Below, in pieces: positions 13,656-26,459 of a stretch of 64,000 nucleotides of DNA. The first letter of the stretch is position 1, and each line of letters opens with the position of its first letter. Origin of the DNA: Serinus canaria (Eukaryota > Chordata > Aves > Passeriformes > Fringillidae); the NCBI RefSeq assembly GCF_022539315.1, contig NC_066317.1, positions 41,510,435 to 41,574,434 of the forward strand, read 5' to 3'. The position numbers and the translations under genes are program-made. The notes under the pieces are model-generated. The model did no database searches. It saw only the letters and a list, made by a program, of their open reading frames with translations, and had not been told where the DNA came from.

Positions 13656-13709
13656 GGAAAATAAGGAATTTGCTGTGATTTGCAAAACACAGCAAATTCC
13701 TTATTTTCC
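13656..13709. repeat. Perfect inverted repeat, 22-bp arms with 10-base loop
   Basis: The left arm at 13656-13677 and right arm at 13688-13709 are exact reverse complements over 22 bases; the loop is ATTTGCAAAA. Past the perfect stem, GGAAG at 13651-13655 can pair with CTTCC at 13712-13716 if AA at 13710-13711 is bulged, giving a stem of about 27 pairs. An RNA from either strand would form a strong hairpin. A precursor of a small RNA is possible, but a local template-switch mutation is the more economical origin. Confidence 0.9.
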
Positions 13710-15654
13710 AACTTCCTTCACTGAGCCCACAGTGTACACTTTTCTCTATGACCCTGAAACATTTAAACCAAAACTAAGTCCTACTATCATAAGACAGTTT
13801 TTATTTTGAAGGCTTAAGGACATCAGATGTAAAGATGAGAGATGATATCATAGGCCTGACTAGGTAATAGTTATGATAGTGCAACTGCAATTTGGCATGT
13901 CCAAGACTACAGCATGGCATTATTTATGTCTTGAAAAATCTAAAAAGGTTCCTTGAGAAAACATACAAAACTGTCCTTGTAAAAAACCCAACTTTTTCTT
14001 ATAAACAAGGTAACAGTTTTCTTCTCTGGATAGGAAAAGAAATAGCCATGCTTCTGTCTTCTCAGATGATGCTTGATTTTTATTTTATGTCATACACTAA
14101 TATTTGATTCTGCCAGTTGAAGGCTGGATTGCTAGCACACCCTCCTGACTAAATAAAAGTTTTCCTCAAACAAGACGGAGCTTATCACATGAACAATGCA
14201 GAGAGAAACAGGATAAAATATCTAAATTGGAAATTCAATATAAAATAGTATTTCTGCTGTTCCAATAAAGACATAAAACAGATGTGACATTGTGACCAGA
14301 TAGAAAATAATATTATTTTGCTACAGACATGAACCACCCCTTAGAAATAATGTCTTTTCATGACTGGCTTTGGTAGTATAATAAATTTGGTAGAAGTGAG
14401 AACACCCATGGTAGACTACCAAGTTTAGAATTATTTCTCATGATGGATAAATTTCAGAAAAAAATTTCACCATAATGATATAACAAACTAGTACTTAAGC
14501 AGATGTTTTATGTGAACAAAGTAGTTCAGAAAGTTGAGAGAAGGTAGACAGGTTTGCTTCTGCTCATCAGTTCTTTAGTATTTAATTTCTTTTGAGATAT
14601 AGCTTTGAGGAATCTATGTAAGATTATTCATAAAATAAAAAGTGACTAAAAGTCTTGTTACTCTGCCATAGAAAGTGGGTCTCCAACCTGCTGATATGCT
14701 CAGCTCCTTTGGCAGCTGACATACTAGCAGCCAGAGATCTGTCCCAGTTTGAACAGCTGTACAGGGAGAAGAGTTCCCTTGGCAAGGCAAGTTGCTGGAG
14801 GAAGCAATGTGGGTCATGTCCATAACAGCCTTTTCAGCTTAACTCAGCCAACTGTCATTGCAGTAGGAAAAGCACAGGAGAGCCTGAGCTGTGAGCTGGC
14901 AGAGTGCTTCTCCATTACACCACTTTCCATTCAAAGCCAGAGCCACACAGAGCTGCTCCCATTGTGACAAATAATTAGCAAACAAGGAAACCCAAGGAAA
15001 CCTCTGCACCTTCCATACTGTACTTTACAGAGTTTGTCAAGGATCTTGCAAGGGTTGTAGGTGTGTACCCATCATAAATTTTGATCCAGTAGTTTCTGCG
15101 TGCCTGCCAATTACCCTATAAAATCAAAACAGAATTCCTTATCCCCAGTCCTAATTTCCTAGCTGATCATAATACACTCTGAAAGACTATACTTTAATGT
15201 ATTTTACTGATTAATGCTACCTGTATGCTAAATAAATTTTAAAATCTTTCATGGTGAAAGCATGTAAGCTTTTGAATATTGGAGCAGCTGAGTGTGTAGC
15301 ATAATGAGGTCTTTGATAAATTCCAATTATCCTGCCATGACTCAGGTCCTGAGAAGAAGTTTTCAGTTCTGCTTTGTGGCTTCACTGGTAAGCAGATTTA
15401 ATCAAGTTCTCCTCTTGCAAAATGTCACTGGGGGGGTGTGTGGCTGTAGCTGGCTGTATTCAGAAAGTGACCACAGATGAGCAGACAACTGCTTCCCTTC
15501 TCAGTGGGAGTGGGGAATGGATTCCTGTGATTCGAATGCTCCAACATGATCCTGGCATTAGGACCACTCATGAGGTCATAAACCATGCTCTTGCATGTTT
15601 CTGCTTGCAAAAAAAGTCAGAATTTTCGGATTTTAAGTGGTGGACAACAACTGT

Positions 15655-15688
15655 AAATAAACTGGCAATTGAAATAAACTGACAATTG
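15655..15688. repeat. 17-bp tandem duplication
   Basis: The unit AAATAAACTGGCAATTG at 15655-15671 is followed directly by a second copy at 15672-15688 with one G-to-A difference. This looks like a simple local duplication; no function is implied. Confidence 0.85.
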
Positions 15689-18600
15689 TTATGTCAGTGT
15701 CCCACCAAACACAGTAATTAGAACTTAATAAAACCCATCGTTTTTAAATGAAAAATAGATGTGTCTATTAATTTTGTGATGGGAGTAATAATCTCAGAGA
15801 CTTAAATTGTTTTGTTTGAATTTGGCTCTTCAAAGTCCATGTAGTCTGCTTCAACACCTGACTTCACCTTCACCCATTTTTCAACTACCAGATTAAAAAT
15901 TCATACTTTATGAATAAAAAGTAATGCAATAATTCAGAAGTTTGTGAGTCCTTAGTTTGAGACTAAGGAACTTTCAATCTTAAGCTCCTGAGCCTTTATT
16001 ATACTGAAACTAATTTTTTCCTTCCCCCCGTGTCTCCTCTTGCTAACATCTTCTTGATGTAACTACTGAAACTCACACCATATGAAGGAAAGAAATAAAA
16101 CCTAACCTTCTGGAAAATGAGATGGGAAACTAAGGCAATTCAGATTGTCTTATAGTTAAAGCATTGGCTAAGAGTCAGATAATGCAGGGTTAGGATCTGA
16201 CACAAACTTCCTGCATGTTTCCAGCCAAACTACAATAATTTGTTTAATCATAGTGAGCTAAAGCATGCTCCCCTGTGGTTCATTTGGAACTACTTGTGAA
16301 GCAAAGCATCATGCTTCTTTGTGAAAGGGGGAAAAAATCTTCAGTCTCCTCCTCCCTTGTCCTTGGATCAATGGGATGGTAATACAAAAAGGAATTTGCC
16401 TCCACAAAATGTTCCACTTATTGCCTCACTTGTGTTGTTCAGATATTTCAATGATGGTGTTAATGGTCTTGGTCCAGAAAAGTATATAAGTACGTTTCTG
16501 GCTTTAAACACAAACACCACCATTAAACTTTATGGCTTATTTAAGTATAAGACCATTAAATCATGGAGAAGTCTAGGTGAAATCTGATTGCTATACTTAG
16601 CACCTCTGAACCGTGGAGTTCTGGAAATACCTACAGCAGTGCTGAAAGAGCAGTTGTCCTGGGCTCACTTCTACCTCCAATGCAAGGAGATCATTTAGAC
16701 TTCCTGACTGATGAAGATTTCCCCTCAAATATTATACATGATAAAGAAAATATTACCTGAGCAAGTCTCTAAGTATGACAACAAAACACTTCTATATTAG
16801 TTTAAAGAGTTCTATCATGTGTTATCTGATTTTATTTTGTTTTACCACTGTGTCCACACACATTGCATGTAAGAGCAGTTTTATACCCCAGTACAGAATA
16901 TAAAACCTATTTCATTGAGCATTGTTTCCTCACTGTTCAATGATACTGTGTATTACTCAAGAATTGCAGTCAACCCTTTCTATAATCAAGCTTTTAAAAT
17001 ATTCCTTAGTCTGGGACAAGGATTAAATTTCTATCCCATTCCTACTGGGAATTTCAAAATCCACATTTGAAGCTTGATATTTAAACTGATTATTATACCT
17101 TCACCATTTCTTTGGCCAGCTTCTTGTTTCTCTTGTTTCCAAATGGCACTCCGATTAGATGCAACTAAAATTGTGTGATATGTTACCCCAAACCTTTAAA
17201 AGCAATACCTTCAATTTCTTTATCTGTAAAATTTTGTTTTACATGAAAGAGAGTAAATATTCTGCTTAAGAAATGTGTCAGCTTTTTTGGGGTTATATGA
17301 TCAGCAGCACACATGAATTTGTAGTGTTGTGGTCTACACTAGAGTATTCTGGCAGTCAAAATAAACTTCAGTACATAACTTATACAGCATCATCTGACAT
17401 AGCCACAGGCAGCTTCACACAAGAGTTCAAAAACAATTTGCTTGGTAAATTAGCTATTTAATATTGCAGCACTATTTGATTAATTAGTCTTCCAATTTAT
17501 TAGTGATACATGGAAATTCAGAATTAGATTAGATTCCTGTTCATTATACATTATAATTATACATTTAAATTACCTTCCTGTTAATAATGTAGATACTTGA
17601 TACATCTACAAGTATTCAGTATCACCATGTATCCACATTGTTGATAATTCAGAACTCATAGCTGCAGTTCTTCCATCATCAGATTTGTATTTACTTGGTC
17701 ACATCTGAAATCATTCTGCCATGCAAGAGAATTTTTTACCAAATGCTCAAGTGCATTTGAAAGTTGTTATTTGATGCATGGATTCAGACTGTGTTCTCCT
17801 AAACTTCTTTTGCAATTTAGAGATGACCTATTGCTCAGAATTCTGACACTTGATTTCTAAACTGCCACCACAAAAGCTTCTGCTGGTACATGCATGTTTT
17901 AGGTCAGTGACCCTCTGTAAGAGACACATGCAGAATACTTTACCTGATGGAACTGGACAGCAGCAGTGTAATTGCAAATTGTAATTACCTGACTCCACAT
18001 TGTGGTGCTGTCTCGCGCTTTGGTCACAATACTCGGGCTCATTGGAAATACTTCCCTTTCCCTTCCATGTAAGTGGAGCAGCTGCCTAGAGACCTATTTC
18101 TGTCTCCTTCCTGTACCAATAGCTTGCAATCTAGCCATGACATCTCCATGAAAAATAACCAGAGGTTTGGTATAATACATGCAGAACTCCCAAGCTTTCT
18201 GGGTTCTAAATATACCTGGGAAAGGTGTATCTGAAGTAATACAGATACCAAACTCCTATTAATAATACAGTAACACTCCATAATAACTCACATCTGTTTC
18301 TCATTGTAAACAAGTTTGGATGACTCTTCCCTATTTTCCTCTCCTAGATTTTAGGAAAATATGGAAGGGGGAAAAAAAAAATCTCTTTTTTTCCTATTAC
18401 CACAGTTAAAAAATGGTCTACAGTGCCTCAGACTAGTATGATTGCATCTTAATCGAATTTTTCATTATTATTCAAGTTTCATACTTTAGCAAGCGACTCA
18501 TCTTTGTTAAGGATCATGAATCTTGAAAAGGAGTCTGATCCACCAGACATATACTTAAAGGCTATTACACTAGCAAAAAAGGGAAGCTGTAACTTCGAAT

Positions 18601-19256
18601 TTTTTTTTGTCCTATACTGGGGAACAATGATATCTGTTAAAGAGGAACCTGTGCTTTTTACAAGATGTAACATATGTCTGTATCACTACTGCAGGTGTGG
18701 CCTGTAAATCAGAACTCAGCTTCTTAAAAGAAATAGCTGACTAGCACACTGCAGCAATGACATATTTATAGAAATAGAAGTGTATTTTTTGTTGTTGTTG
18801 TTGAAACATGCCAAAGATAGCAACAACTTACAAACTATCAGGGCTCCACATATCAGGTATTGGATTTGTCTTCATTCTGCACCAAGGGACCATTGTCTAA
18901 TTAACTGAAACAGCAAAGTGCATTTGCCAGCCTGCATGGATTTAGAGAAAGCAGGTACAATGTGAACAGTGTTCCCAGCAGGGAAAATCATCCAGCTATC
19001 CTGATTGCATCCCAAAATATTTTGTGAGTTTGCTGAACAAGAGTTACATTTACTGCAGTGCTGATTCCACATTGCTCCTGTTTGGGTTTCAAATGGAACT
19101 TCATGTTAAAAGGGGAGGAGAAATATTTTGTTATGAGAATTAAATGGCTGTAGTGATTGGTAAAACTGCATCTGTTCCTCTTGGTAGTTTATCTTTTAAA
19201 TTCTGTTTCTTGGATTTCAATAAGCTTCCATCCCTTCAGCATGAAAATTTCCGCTC

Positions 19257-19519
19257 TTTTTCTCTTCTCTTTCTTTTCTTTTCTTTTCTTTTCTTTTCTT
19301 TTCTTTTCTTTTCTTTTCTTTTCTTTTCTTTTCTTTTCTTTTCTTTTCTTTTCTTTTCTTTTCTTTTCTTTTCTTTTCTTTTCTTTTCTTTTCTTTTCTT
19401 TTCTTTTCTTTTCTTTTCTTTTCTTTTCTTTTTTCTTCCCTTTTTTCTCTTTCCCTTTTTCTTTTTTTTTTCCTTTTTCTTTTCTTTTCCATTTTTCTTT
19501 CCTTTTCTTTTTTTTTTAC
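19257..19519. repeat. (TTTTC)n pentanucleotide microsatellite in a long polypyrimidine tract
   Basis: The core from about 19269 to 19432 is an uninterrupted period-5 TTTTC array of roughly 32 units. Degenerate T/C sequence without a purine extends it to almost 19500. On the minus strand it reads (AAAAG)n. Because the array lacks stops, it produces false open frames on both strands: Phe/Leu/Ser-rich on plus and Lys/Glu/Arg-rich on minus. Neither is a gene. The homopurine/homopyrimidine strand bias and internal mirror symmetry are the classical conditions for intramolecular triplex DNA. Length is probably polymorphic and may be mis-sized in an assembly. Confidence 0.97.
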
Positions 19520-19533
19520 ATTTATAGGAGCTA

Positions 19534-22500
19534 AAGTAAGTGAAAAGAACCTGTCTCACCAGTACCTCACTTCAAGCAGCTTCAAGACCTTTCCACACGG
19601 AACAGACTATTAATAAAAGAGATAATGGGTCTTTGAAAAGCATTGAGACATACATTTTGGCAGGGTTTTTGTACACACAACTTCCCTTTACCTGGTAAAA
19701 AAGATAGCCAGATCAAGTACTAGAGTACATTATAAGGTAAGAGGGAGAAGCATGGCTATAGTTTCACAGACTTCATTGGTTTTACTTGGGCCATAGTGGC
19801 TAATACCATTTTTCAGATGGTAGTCTCTTAAGCAAAATATAAAATTTTAAAAACTGTGTATTTTCTATTTTTGAAAGCCTCATTCAAACTTATAACACAA
19901 TCAGTACTGTCTAATATAGAGCAATTCCCATGGCTTTAACCTTGGACAAATCTATAAGGGACCCAGAAAAAATCTTAATCTAGTTTTAATTATGACTAAT
20001 GAAATATTAAGGCCCTGTTATAGTAATGAACCACACTGATGGCACAAATTCCTTTTAAAATAGCTTTTATATTATCTGGGAAATACATGACTCCTGTAAT
20101 ATTGCTGATGGTTTTCTTACTGAATGTAGATTTAAATGTGGTATATCTGTTTCAATATATGATTTTATAGGATGTCCTTGTCTTACTTCATGAACAAATT
20201 AGTTTCCAATTTCCTAATATTGTTTCTTCTATCCAAATAAATCCTTAAAAAAAAAAAAAAAAAAAAAAAAAGGGCTCAAAGTACAAAATTCAGAGACAGG
20301 ATGATGATTTTACCTTGCCCCAGATTTGACAGGACTACAACAAACCCCACATGTAGATGAAGCTCAAAAAGAGGCAATAGCTTTTCTGACTACCTAATGA
20401 TAGAAGTGCACACAGACATGGAGACTAAGAAAGACAATTCCATAGAAACCCTGATGGATCAAATGACACACCACTGGTTAGCTAGTGTGGCAGTGGAAGA
20501 GCCAGGAAATTACAATTAGTTCAATTTGAATTTGAGAATACAAAACACAGGTCTGTTGTGAAGATACCAAGCTGATATGTTTATACTCTGTTACTTGCTG
20601 CACTGCAGTAAAAATGAGGGAAAAACAGGCACAAAAAACTCCCTCCATCCTGCATTGTCTCTCTGCAGCAAGTCAGCAGTGATGTTTCTGTGATAAACCA
20701 GCAGTGTGTTTCTCACTGTCTACTCACTTCTGATATGTTTCTCCTGCCTTGGAAAGTTACTGACTGATTTGTACGATTTGCATGAATTTTGGTATATTTT
20801 TTATAATGCTTGAAGTGTTATATTTGTCTTCAAACATGTTATTTCTGCAGTTAACTGGAAAAAAAATTAGCATTTAAATGAAGATGTTGTTAAATTCTGT
20901 CACAGAGAAAATAATGGAACTATTAGTAGAATATTTTTACTCTGCTGAGACATGATATAGCTGTAAATTAGGCTAGGTAAACTAGAGCTGAAAAAGCTAA
21001 AACACAAACTCAGGGAAACAGAGTATCTTCTTATTGCTATTCAAGGTGCAACCATCATCCAGAAACCAATTACCTTGGCATGTGAAGTTTGCATATGTAT
21101 GAAATAAATAGGAGAATCTGCAGCATCACACCCCCTCCCCATCCTCTAAGGGAAAATCTATCCTCTTGATGATAATAAACTTTAAATTTTACTTTTAAAA
21201 GTAGGAATGGATCTTCCCATTCCACTGGTGGGAGTTTTAAAATGTGCCTTAAATTACTAGCATCTATAGCTGGATTTTGCCACCAGACATTCTTAAGATG
21301 GATATGAAAATTATTTTCTTCTAGGGATCTAACAGAGGAACTGGGAAAAAATGGGGGAAAATCCATGGCAATCATAATCTTGAGTCATAAGTAAAAATAA
21401 AAGTAACTTCTCTTAAGAATGTATCTGTTTTAGAGCCTATTCTGCTCTAAATTGCACTGAATCCACTGTTTCTGAGTATTAAATTACTGGGGAAATTACC
21501 ATTAGTAAAGTAAAAACATTTTATCAGCTTTTAAAAATACGTATTTTCAAAGCTCTTGTTAATTGGTTACATATCAAATCAAAATTGTCTGTATGTAGCT
21601 GGACAAACAGTAAAAGGGGAAATATGTATTGAACAATCTTTGATCTTAAATGCATGTTTATATATACTAACCAAATTTGAAGGCCAGTTAGAAACATTAT
21701 ATCTAGCACACAGTCCCATGTTTAAATTATCAAAATCCAAGACTGCATTTATTTAGTAATAAAATGTTGTTCTCACTAAACAGAAGTATTTGTTTATGGT
21801 TTTCAGATTTAGTCATATTAGAAATAAAACTCTTGAACAGAACTTGCAGGTTGGAAGACCTTGAGGAAAGCTTCAATGGAAGAAACCTAAGGTGTGAATG
21901 AAATATATGTTTCTTTTAAAAGATTAATAGTTCAGTGTCATTTTAAGTGGTGTTAGTACTATTCAAGTCATTAGTTATCGAAATTGTAAGGTAAATTATC
22001 GATTTTGTAAGGCAGTTATCCTATCTGAAATTAGATTTTAGAAGTCATCTGTGCAATTCCCATTAATTTGCATAGAAGAGAATCAGAGCTTGAAACTTTA
22101 ATTTTCAATTGCTTTAGTGGCACCACTGATGAAAACTGCTATCACCCCACACAAACAAAATATTCATTCCCTAAAAACAAGTCCTTGGCCTCAAATTTAT
22201 GAGATTTCCTCTTAAGGATTCGTCTAAAAATATTTCCTCTGAAGAGGATTATTTCCTATGTTTCCATAAACTTGGAAATATCTTAAAATAAATTTCTGGT
22301 CAAAGATTAAAGTAGCAATCTGTGGTAAAACATATTTCTGACAAGGAAATAAAGTAGATTGCCAGACACCTAAGTGGATTTACTAGAACTTAATTCTACT
22401 TGAATACATGAGTAACCATGACTGGACATGAGGGTCTATATCAGTCTCTAATTTGGGCTTTACAATGAAGATATAAACCAAATACCTCAACATAAAATTA

Positions 22501-23298
22501 TTACTTTGGGGAAGCAAAAATATCTGATGCAAATTGCTTATCTGAAAGTATTTCATGCAGACCTTAAATGAAAGTTTGGCTGTAATGTTGAACTTTTCCT
22601 AAAGTGCTTGAGGAGAACATACTGTACATTACTGATACAATTTGTGGAACCATATCTACAGTTTTCAGGTTTTATTCACATGCACACACAATTTTAAGGA
22701 AGCCAAAGCATTACAGAGGCAATTACTGCTTGATAAAATTGCCAGATCTAGTTAGGGAAATTTGGAAAATTAAAGGCACCTATATTATTCTAAGAAATAC
22801 CATGGGAGTTTATTGAAAGCAGAACAGTCTGCATTGGAGAATTAGCATATGACTGAAACAACTAACAAATGGAACACAGATATGTGGTACATGAATGTTA
22901 ATTCTACTTTTGTGTATCTGGGTGGGTTAGTCTGTCTGTCTGAGGGAAAACTGAATTAGAAAACTTGACTGTTGCAGTTTGAACTAGGACAGTCTGCCAA
23001 AAAACAATGCATATTTTATGTCTCTATAACACTGAACTGTGTACTCATGGAATATCCTCAGTGAATGCTGGAAAACAAAAATTTACCGGCAAAACAAGGG
23101 AGATTTTGTGATATTAAAAAGTTGTTGGAGGCAGAAATTTAAAACTAGTAGAAAATATTGGAACACCCAAAGTAAATGTTCTTTTAGAAATATTCTGAAA
23201 CTTCATTAAACTCTATAACAGTCTTAGGATCCAATTATTTAAATTCTAGAGATGCCTCTGTCCAAATTAAGGTGCAAATGAGACCAAAGTCAATAGTA
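19534..23298. other. Non-coding DNA, no gene seen
   Basis: No supported gene was found. The segment contains the AATAAA plus A25 signature at 20236-20271 and a 21-bp imperfect tandem duplication with TTATCG starts at 21975 and 21996. A GTTTGAACTAGGACAG string near 22979 resembles the inverted edge of some avian LTRs, but no body could be traced from it. Confidence 0.5.
20236..20271 (+). repeat. AATAAA signal and A25 tract, possible retrocopy 3' end
   Basis: A canonical AATAAA at 20236-20241 is followed after five bases by 25 consecutive A residues (20247-20271). This is what a reverse-transcribed polyadenylated RNA leaves behind. The sequence upstream (about 20100-20235) is AT-rich and UTR-like, but I do not recognise the transcript and could not find a clear target-site duplication of the GGGCTCAAAG that follows the tract. 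The five-base spacing is shorter than usual, so an ordinary expanded A-run remains possible. Confidence 0.4.
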
Positions 23299-24001
23299 TG
23301 GATTTTACTTAACACTAAAAGTGAAGTAGAGAGGGAGATAGGGAAGTGAGAGAGAGAGGAAATGTGCAACAGAGAAACAGATTAAGTAGAAAGAATATCA
23401 CAACTCCATAGATTACAACTACATCCTAAGGTCCTCTTCTCTGGGGTTGCAGACTGCATCCATCAAGTGGTGGGAGGAAAGAGTCCACAGAACACCAGGA
23501 CCATGGGGTTTATATTATACTGAGGCTGGGTGGAACCACCCCAGTAACTCCTCTGGATGATATAATACTGGATCAAGGGACATTTTGTGAGTCTTTGACA
23601 CCTTCTAAGATGTTGCAGCTGTCTCTTATGTCAGGCTTAGTTGAATAGGTCATGGCCTATCAGCTGAAATGAATACCTCCATCCCACATGAGAAGGTCCC
23701 TGTAGTTCAGAGGGAAGGTCCCACAGCTGAGTCATTATGTAAGGGACTACATTGACGTGATAGGAAGAATTAACAGGGTTTTCTTCTTATCAGCCTATTC
23801 CCTTATCTGCGAAACCTCTTTGTAGGCTCAGGTGTGCCTGCCAACCTGCACCTGGGAAGCCAGTCTGAGCATCAGGGCAAAGCAGCCAGCCCATTGTTTG
23901 AGCCATGGACACCAGCCATGCAATCTCCTACAGTTCCTGGGTGAGGACTGCAAGTGGTTGAATGCTTGAGTCATTACTCACTAATAATCCAGTTTCTAAC
24001 A
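23299..24001 (-). mobile_element. Probable endogenous retrovirus LTR (solo), minus orientation
   Basis: Read on the minus strand, the element starts TGTTAGAAACTGG at 24001 and ends in CA at 23299, about 703 bp, with the TG...CA termini typical of LTRs. A TATA-type motif (TATAATATAAACC on minus) lies at plus 23508-23520. This places about 490 bp of U3 upstream and about 210 bp of R-U5 downstream, a normal LTR layout. The block is clearly more GC-rich and less A/T-run-rich than its flanks. No matching target duplication is visible, and no gag, pol or env sequence flanks it, so it looks like a solo LTR. The ERVK-like family label comes from memory and is uncertain. Confidence 0.6.
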
Positions 24002-26459
24002 AACACATTACACTGCTCCAGCCTAAAATGATTTAACTTAATTTTGGTCAGGATAATTAAACCTTAAAAATTTTTACATAACCGTTTCTTCATCTATTAA
24101 AGAAGCAGTAGAAAGTATGAAGCAAACAGTGGAAAACAGTTTCTACTTTCATATTGGGGGTAGGTTGCCTCTAGATGTGAGGTGTAAGAGGACCTGGGCT
24201 GCATGATGTAGTCTGGACAGGTGAGAGAGGGGTGCATGGTGGTACTAACTGATTCTGGAGAGAATTCTCAAAAGCCAACTGAGGATTACTTCAGAAAGCC
24301 CTTCTAAAAAAAGGTCAGACAAAACAAAATACAGATAAACAAAAAGAAATGCACATAGATTAAGACAATCCCAGCTTTAAATACACAGTGTTGTGAAATA
24401 AGCTGCTGGGAAATTAAAAATTTGGGTTACAATAAGGGATTCTAATAAAAATATTAGGCAACAGTTCAGAAGGACTTGATAACAGAAATAGGACACAAGG
24501 TATTATTAGAAGGGATAGAAAATGAACTGAAGTCTGCCATTGTTCATTCACATCTTGTGCTGTTCAAGAAAACAGGCAAAAATTGGAGCAAAGCAAGGCT
24601 GATTCAAAGTAGAGAAAGAACTCCATGCAAAGAGTAACTGGAATATAAGACTTTTCAGTACTGGAACCATGAAAGGGAGGGATGTGAATAGCATTGGTAT
24701 GATTCATAGGTAAAGTTTGTTCACTGTCTCTTAAAGAAAAATCATCAATCAACAGGCTCAAAAAACCTCCAAAATAGGAGGGTTTTTTTTTTTTCAGTCA
24801 TGTACGTAAGTTCTGGAATTCCTCATTGCAACACATCTGTAGATACTAAATGTCAGATTTTTCCTTCATTAACTAGCCTATGAAGTGCTACTAAATGTAA
24901 AGACACTGCCTCTGCCTTAGTGACTTGGTATGTACCACTGTTGTTGGCAATGTATTGAACTCATTGGCCAGATATGGTCTGCTTTGATTTACCTGTTTTA
25001 TGCTAATTTGAAATTATGCAATTTATTTTCACTGAAGTCAGAAACTTCAAAGGTATTCTGTTAAACTGAGATTTGTGAAAAATATTTTTTAAATGGAATT
25101 CAGCACAAACATGCAAATTTATATTTATATGAACTCTAACATCATTAGCTGTCTAACTACATCTGTTACAGCAGTTTCAGAGTTTTTGATATAAACTTGT
25201 GGAATATGAAAATAAAATTTGTGGCCCCATTTAGCTATGTACTTAAGAAGTCTCTGACAAGATAAAGCTTTTTTTAAAGCCAGGTAAGTTAGAAAACATC
25301 ATTAGGGGTGGTGTTTTACTTTAACTGGTACATTTCCCTGATGACACATCATTGGAGCTTCTGTAAAATGAGGAATGCAGAATGAGACAGAGCTTCAGAG
25401 AAATAAATAGTATTAGGTACAAGCACTGTGTTTTCTTACTGTGAAAGGCAAAATGTCTTAAATTAGTCATAGTGATCTTGATTTTTGAACTTCTTCCTAG
25501 GAACAATATTGACACTATAAAGATGCAGTAGAGTTTAGGTATATTATAGGTTTATAGGTTTATTCTCTCTGCACAGACAATATGTATATCAACACAACAT
25601 TTACATTCCAAAGAATGCAGATACTAAGGAATGAAAGGACAATGCAAGGTTATGACATGGCCTTTGATGTCCAACTTTGGTCCATCTTAAATAATCTTTC
25701 CATTTGGTGTCTCTATTTTAAGCTAATGCAGGATATGCAAGAGAAATATCAGTTATAAGACACTAGATATGACAAAATAGTTTAAGAAGTTCCAATTTCT
25801 CACTTCAGATGCTGACTTGGACACACCGTGTTCTTTCTTTCTTTGTAGCAGATAGAATTCTGGTACTCAGTTTGGAAAATATCAGTGCTCATCTGGGACC
25901 ACTCTGTCCCAGGCAACCTTCCACCTTTTGCAAAGGCCATGAGGGTAGAGTCCAACTGCTGAGCTGCCACTTCTCTATTCCCTTTCACGTACTCTTAGTA
26001 TAGTGTTAACCATTGTGCTGTTTCTCTTTTGTTTGTTCAGCTTCCAAATTCTACGAGGATGCTGCATAGGAAATATCCTTGGACCTTTGATGTACCAGAC
26101 CTGACTGACACTACAAATACAGATAAAGGGGGTTTTCACAATTCTGTATAAATAGCCACAAAATACAAACTTGCCCTTCAACAACTCAGCCAGTTGGAAT
26201 TCTGCTCAGTACATGACTGAGCATACAGAGTCCTGGTGGAGTTTAGCCACTACTGAACACATGTGCAATAATATTGTAGGAGGTATACTGTCTCAGACTG
26301 ACCTATGAGCCATGCTTGAAGAAGCTCCTCTTCTCTACCATTGTGGGAAGACGGCTGGGGGTAAAATGAGTGAAAACCAGTAAGTTATATTCCCATTCTA
26401 ACAGAAGTTATAACAGCACAGAAATTATAAAGTGAAATGGAATTGCTACTTCCTGGATG
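24002..26459. other. Non-coding DNA, no gene seen
   Basis: No supported gene was found. A possible conserved element lies at 24960-25230. Short CTTTATAGG-like duplications occur around 25545-25563. An imperfect fold-back (ACCTCC/GGAGGG followed by T12) sits at 24762-24794. The remainder is unremarkable AT-rich sequence. Confidence 0.5.
24960..25230. promoter_or_regulatory. Candidate conserved non-coding element with octamer-like sites
   Basis: This segment contains a consensus POU octamer ATGCAAAT at 25111-25118. It also has the near-octamer ATGCTAAT at 25000-25007 and ATTATGCAAT at 25013-25022. The surrounding sequence is of high complexity and not repeat-like. Three octamer-type motifs in about 120 bp is suggestive of POU-factor binding, but AT-rich DNA produces such motifs by chance and conservation cannot be seen here. 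Confidence 0.22.

Larger units (their letters stand above)
12661..19255. other. Non-coding DNA, no gene seen
   Basis: No supported gene was found. Open frames are short and lack recognisable motifs. The segment contains two perfect hairpins (13391-13429 and 13656-13709), a 17-bp tandem duplication (15655-15688) and a short (GTT)n at 18791-18803. The part at 14640-14970 is less AT-rich than its surroundings and includes a TGTCCCAGTTTGAAC-like string near 14742. Such a string can mark an avian LTR edge, but I could not extend it to a full element. Confidence 0.5.

Noticed and set aside
14736..14970. Possible LTR starting at TGTCCCAGTTTGAAC
   Set aside because: Only the edge-like string is convincing; no TATA, polyadenylation signal or terminus could be placed.
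19144..19559. Open frames of 91-127 codons on both strands
   Set aside because: They are translations of the (TTTTC)n/(AAAAG)n array; low-complexity Phe/Ser or Lys/Glu repeats with no gene context.
22974..23000. GTTTGAACTAGGACAG as an inverted LTR edge
   Set aside because: No LTR body can be followed on either side.
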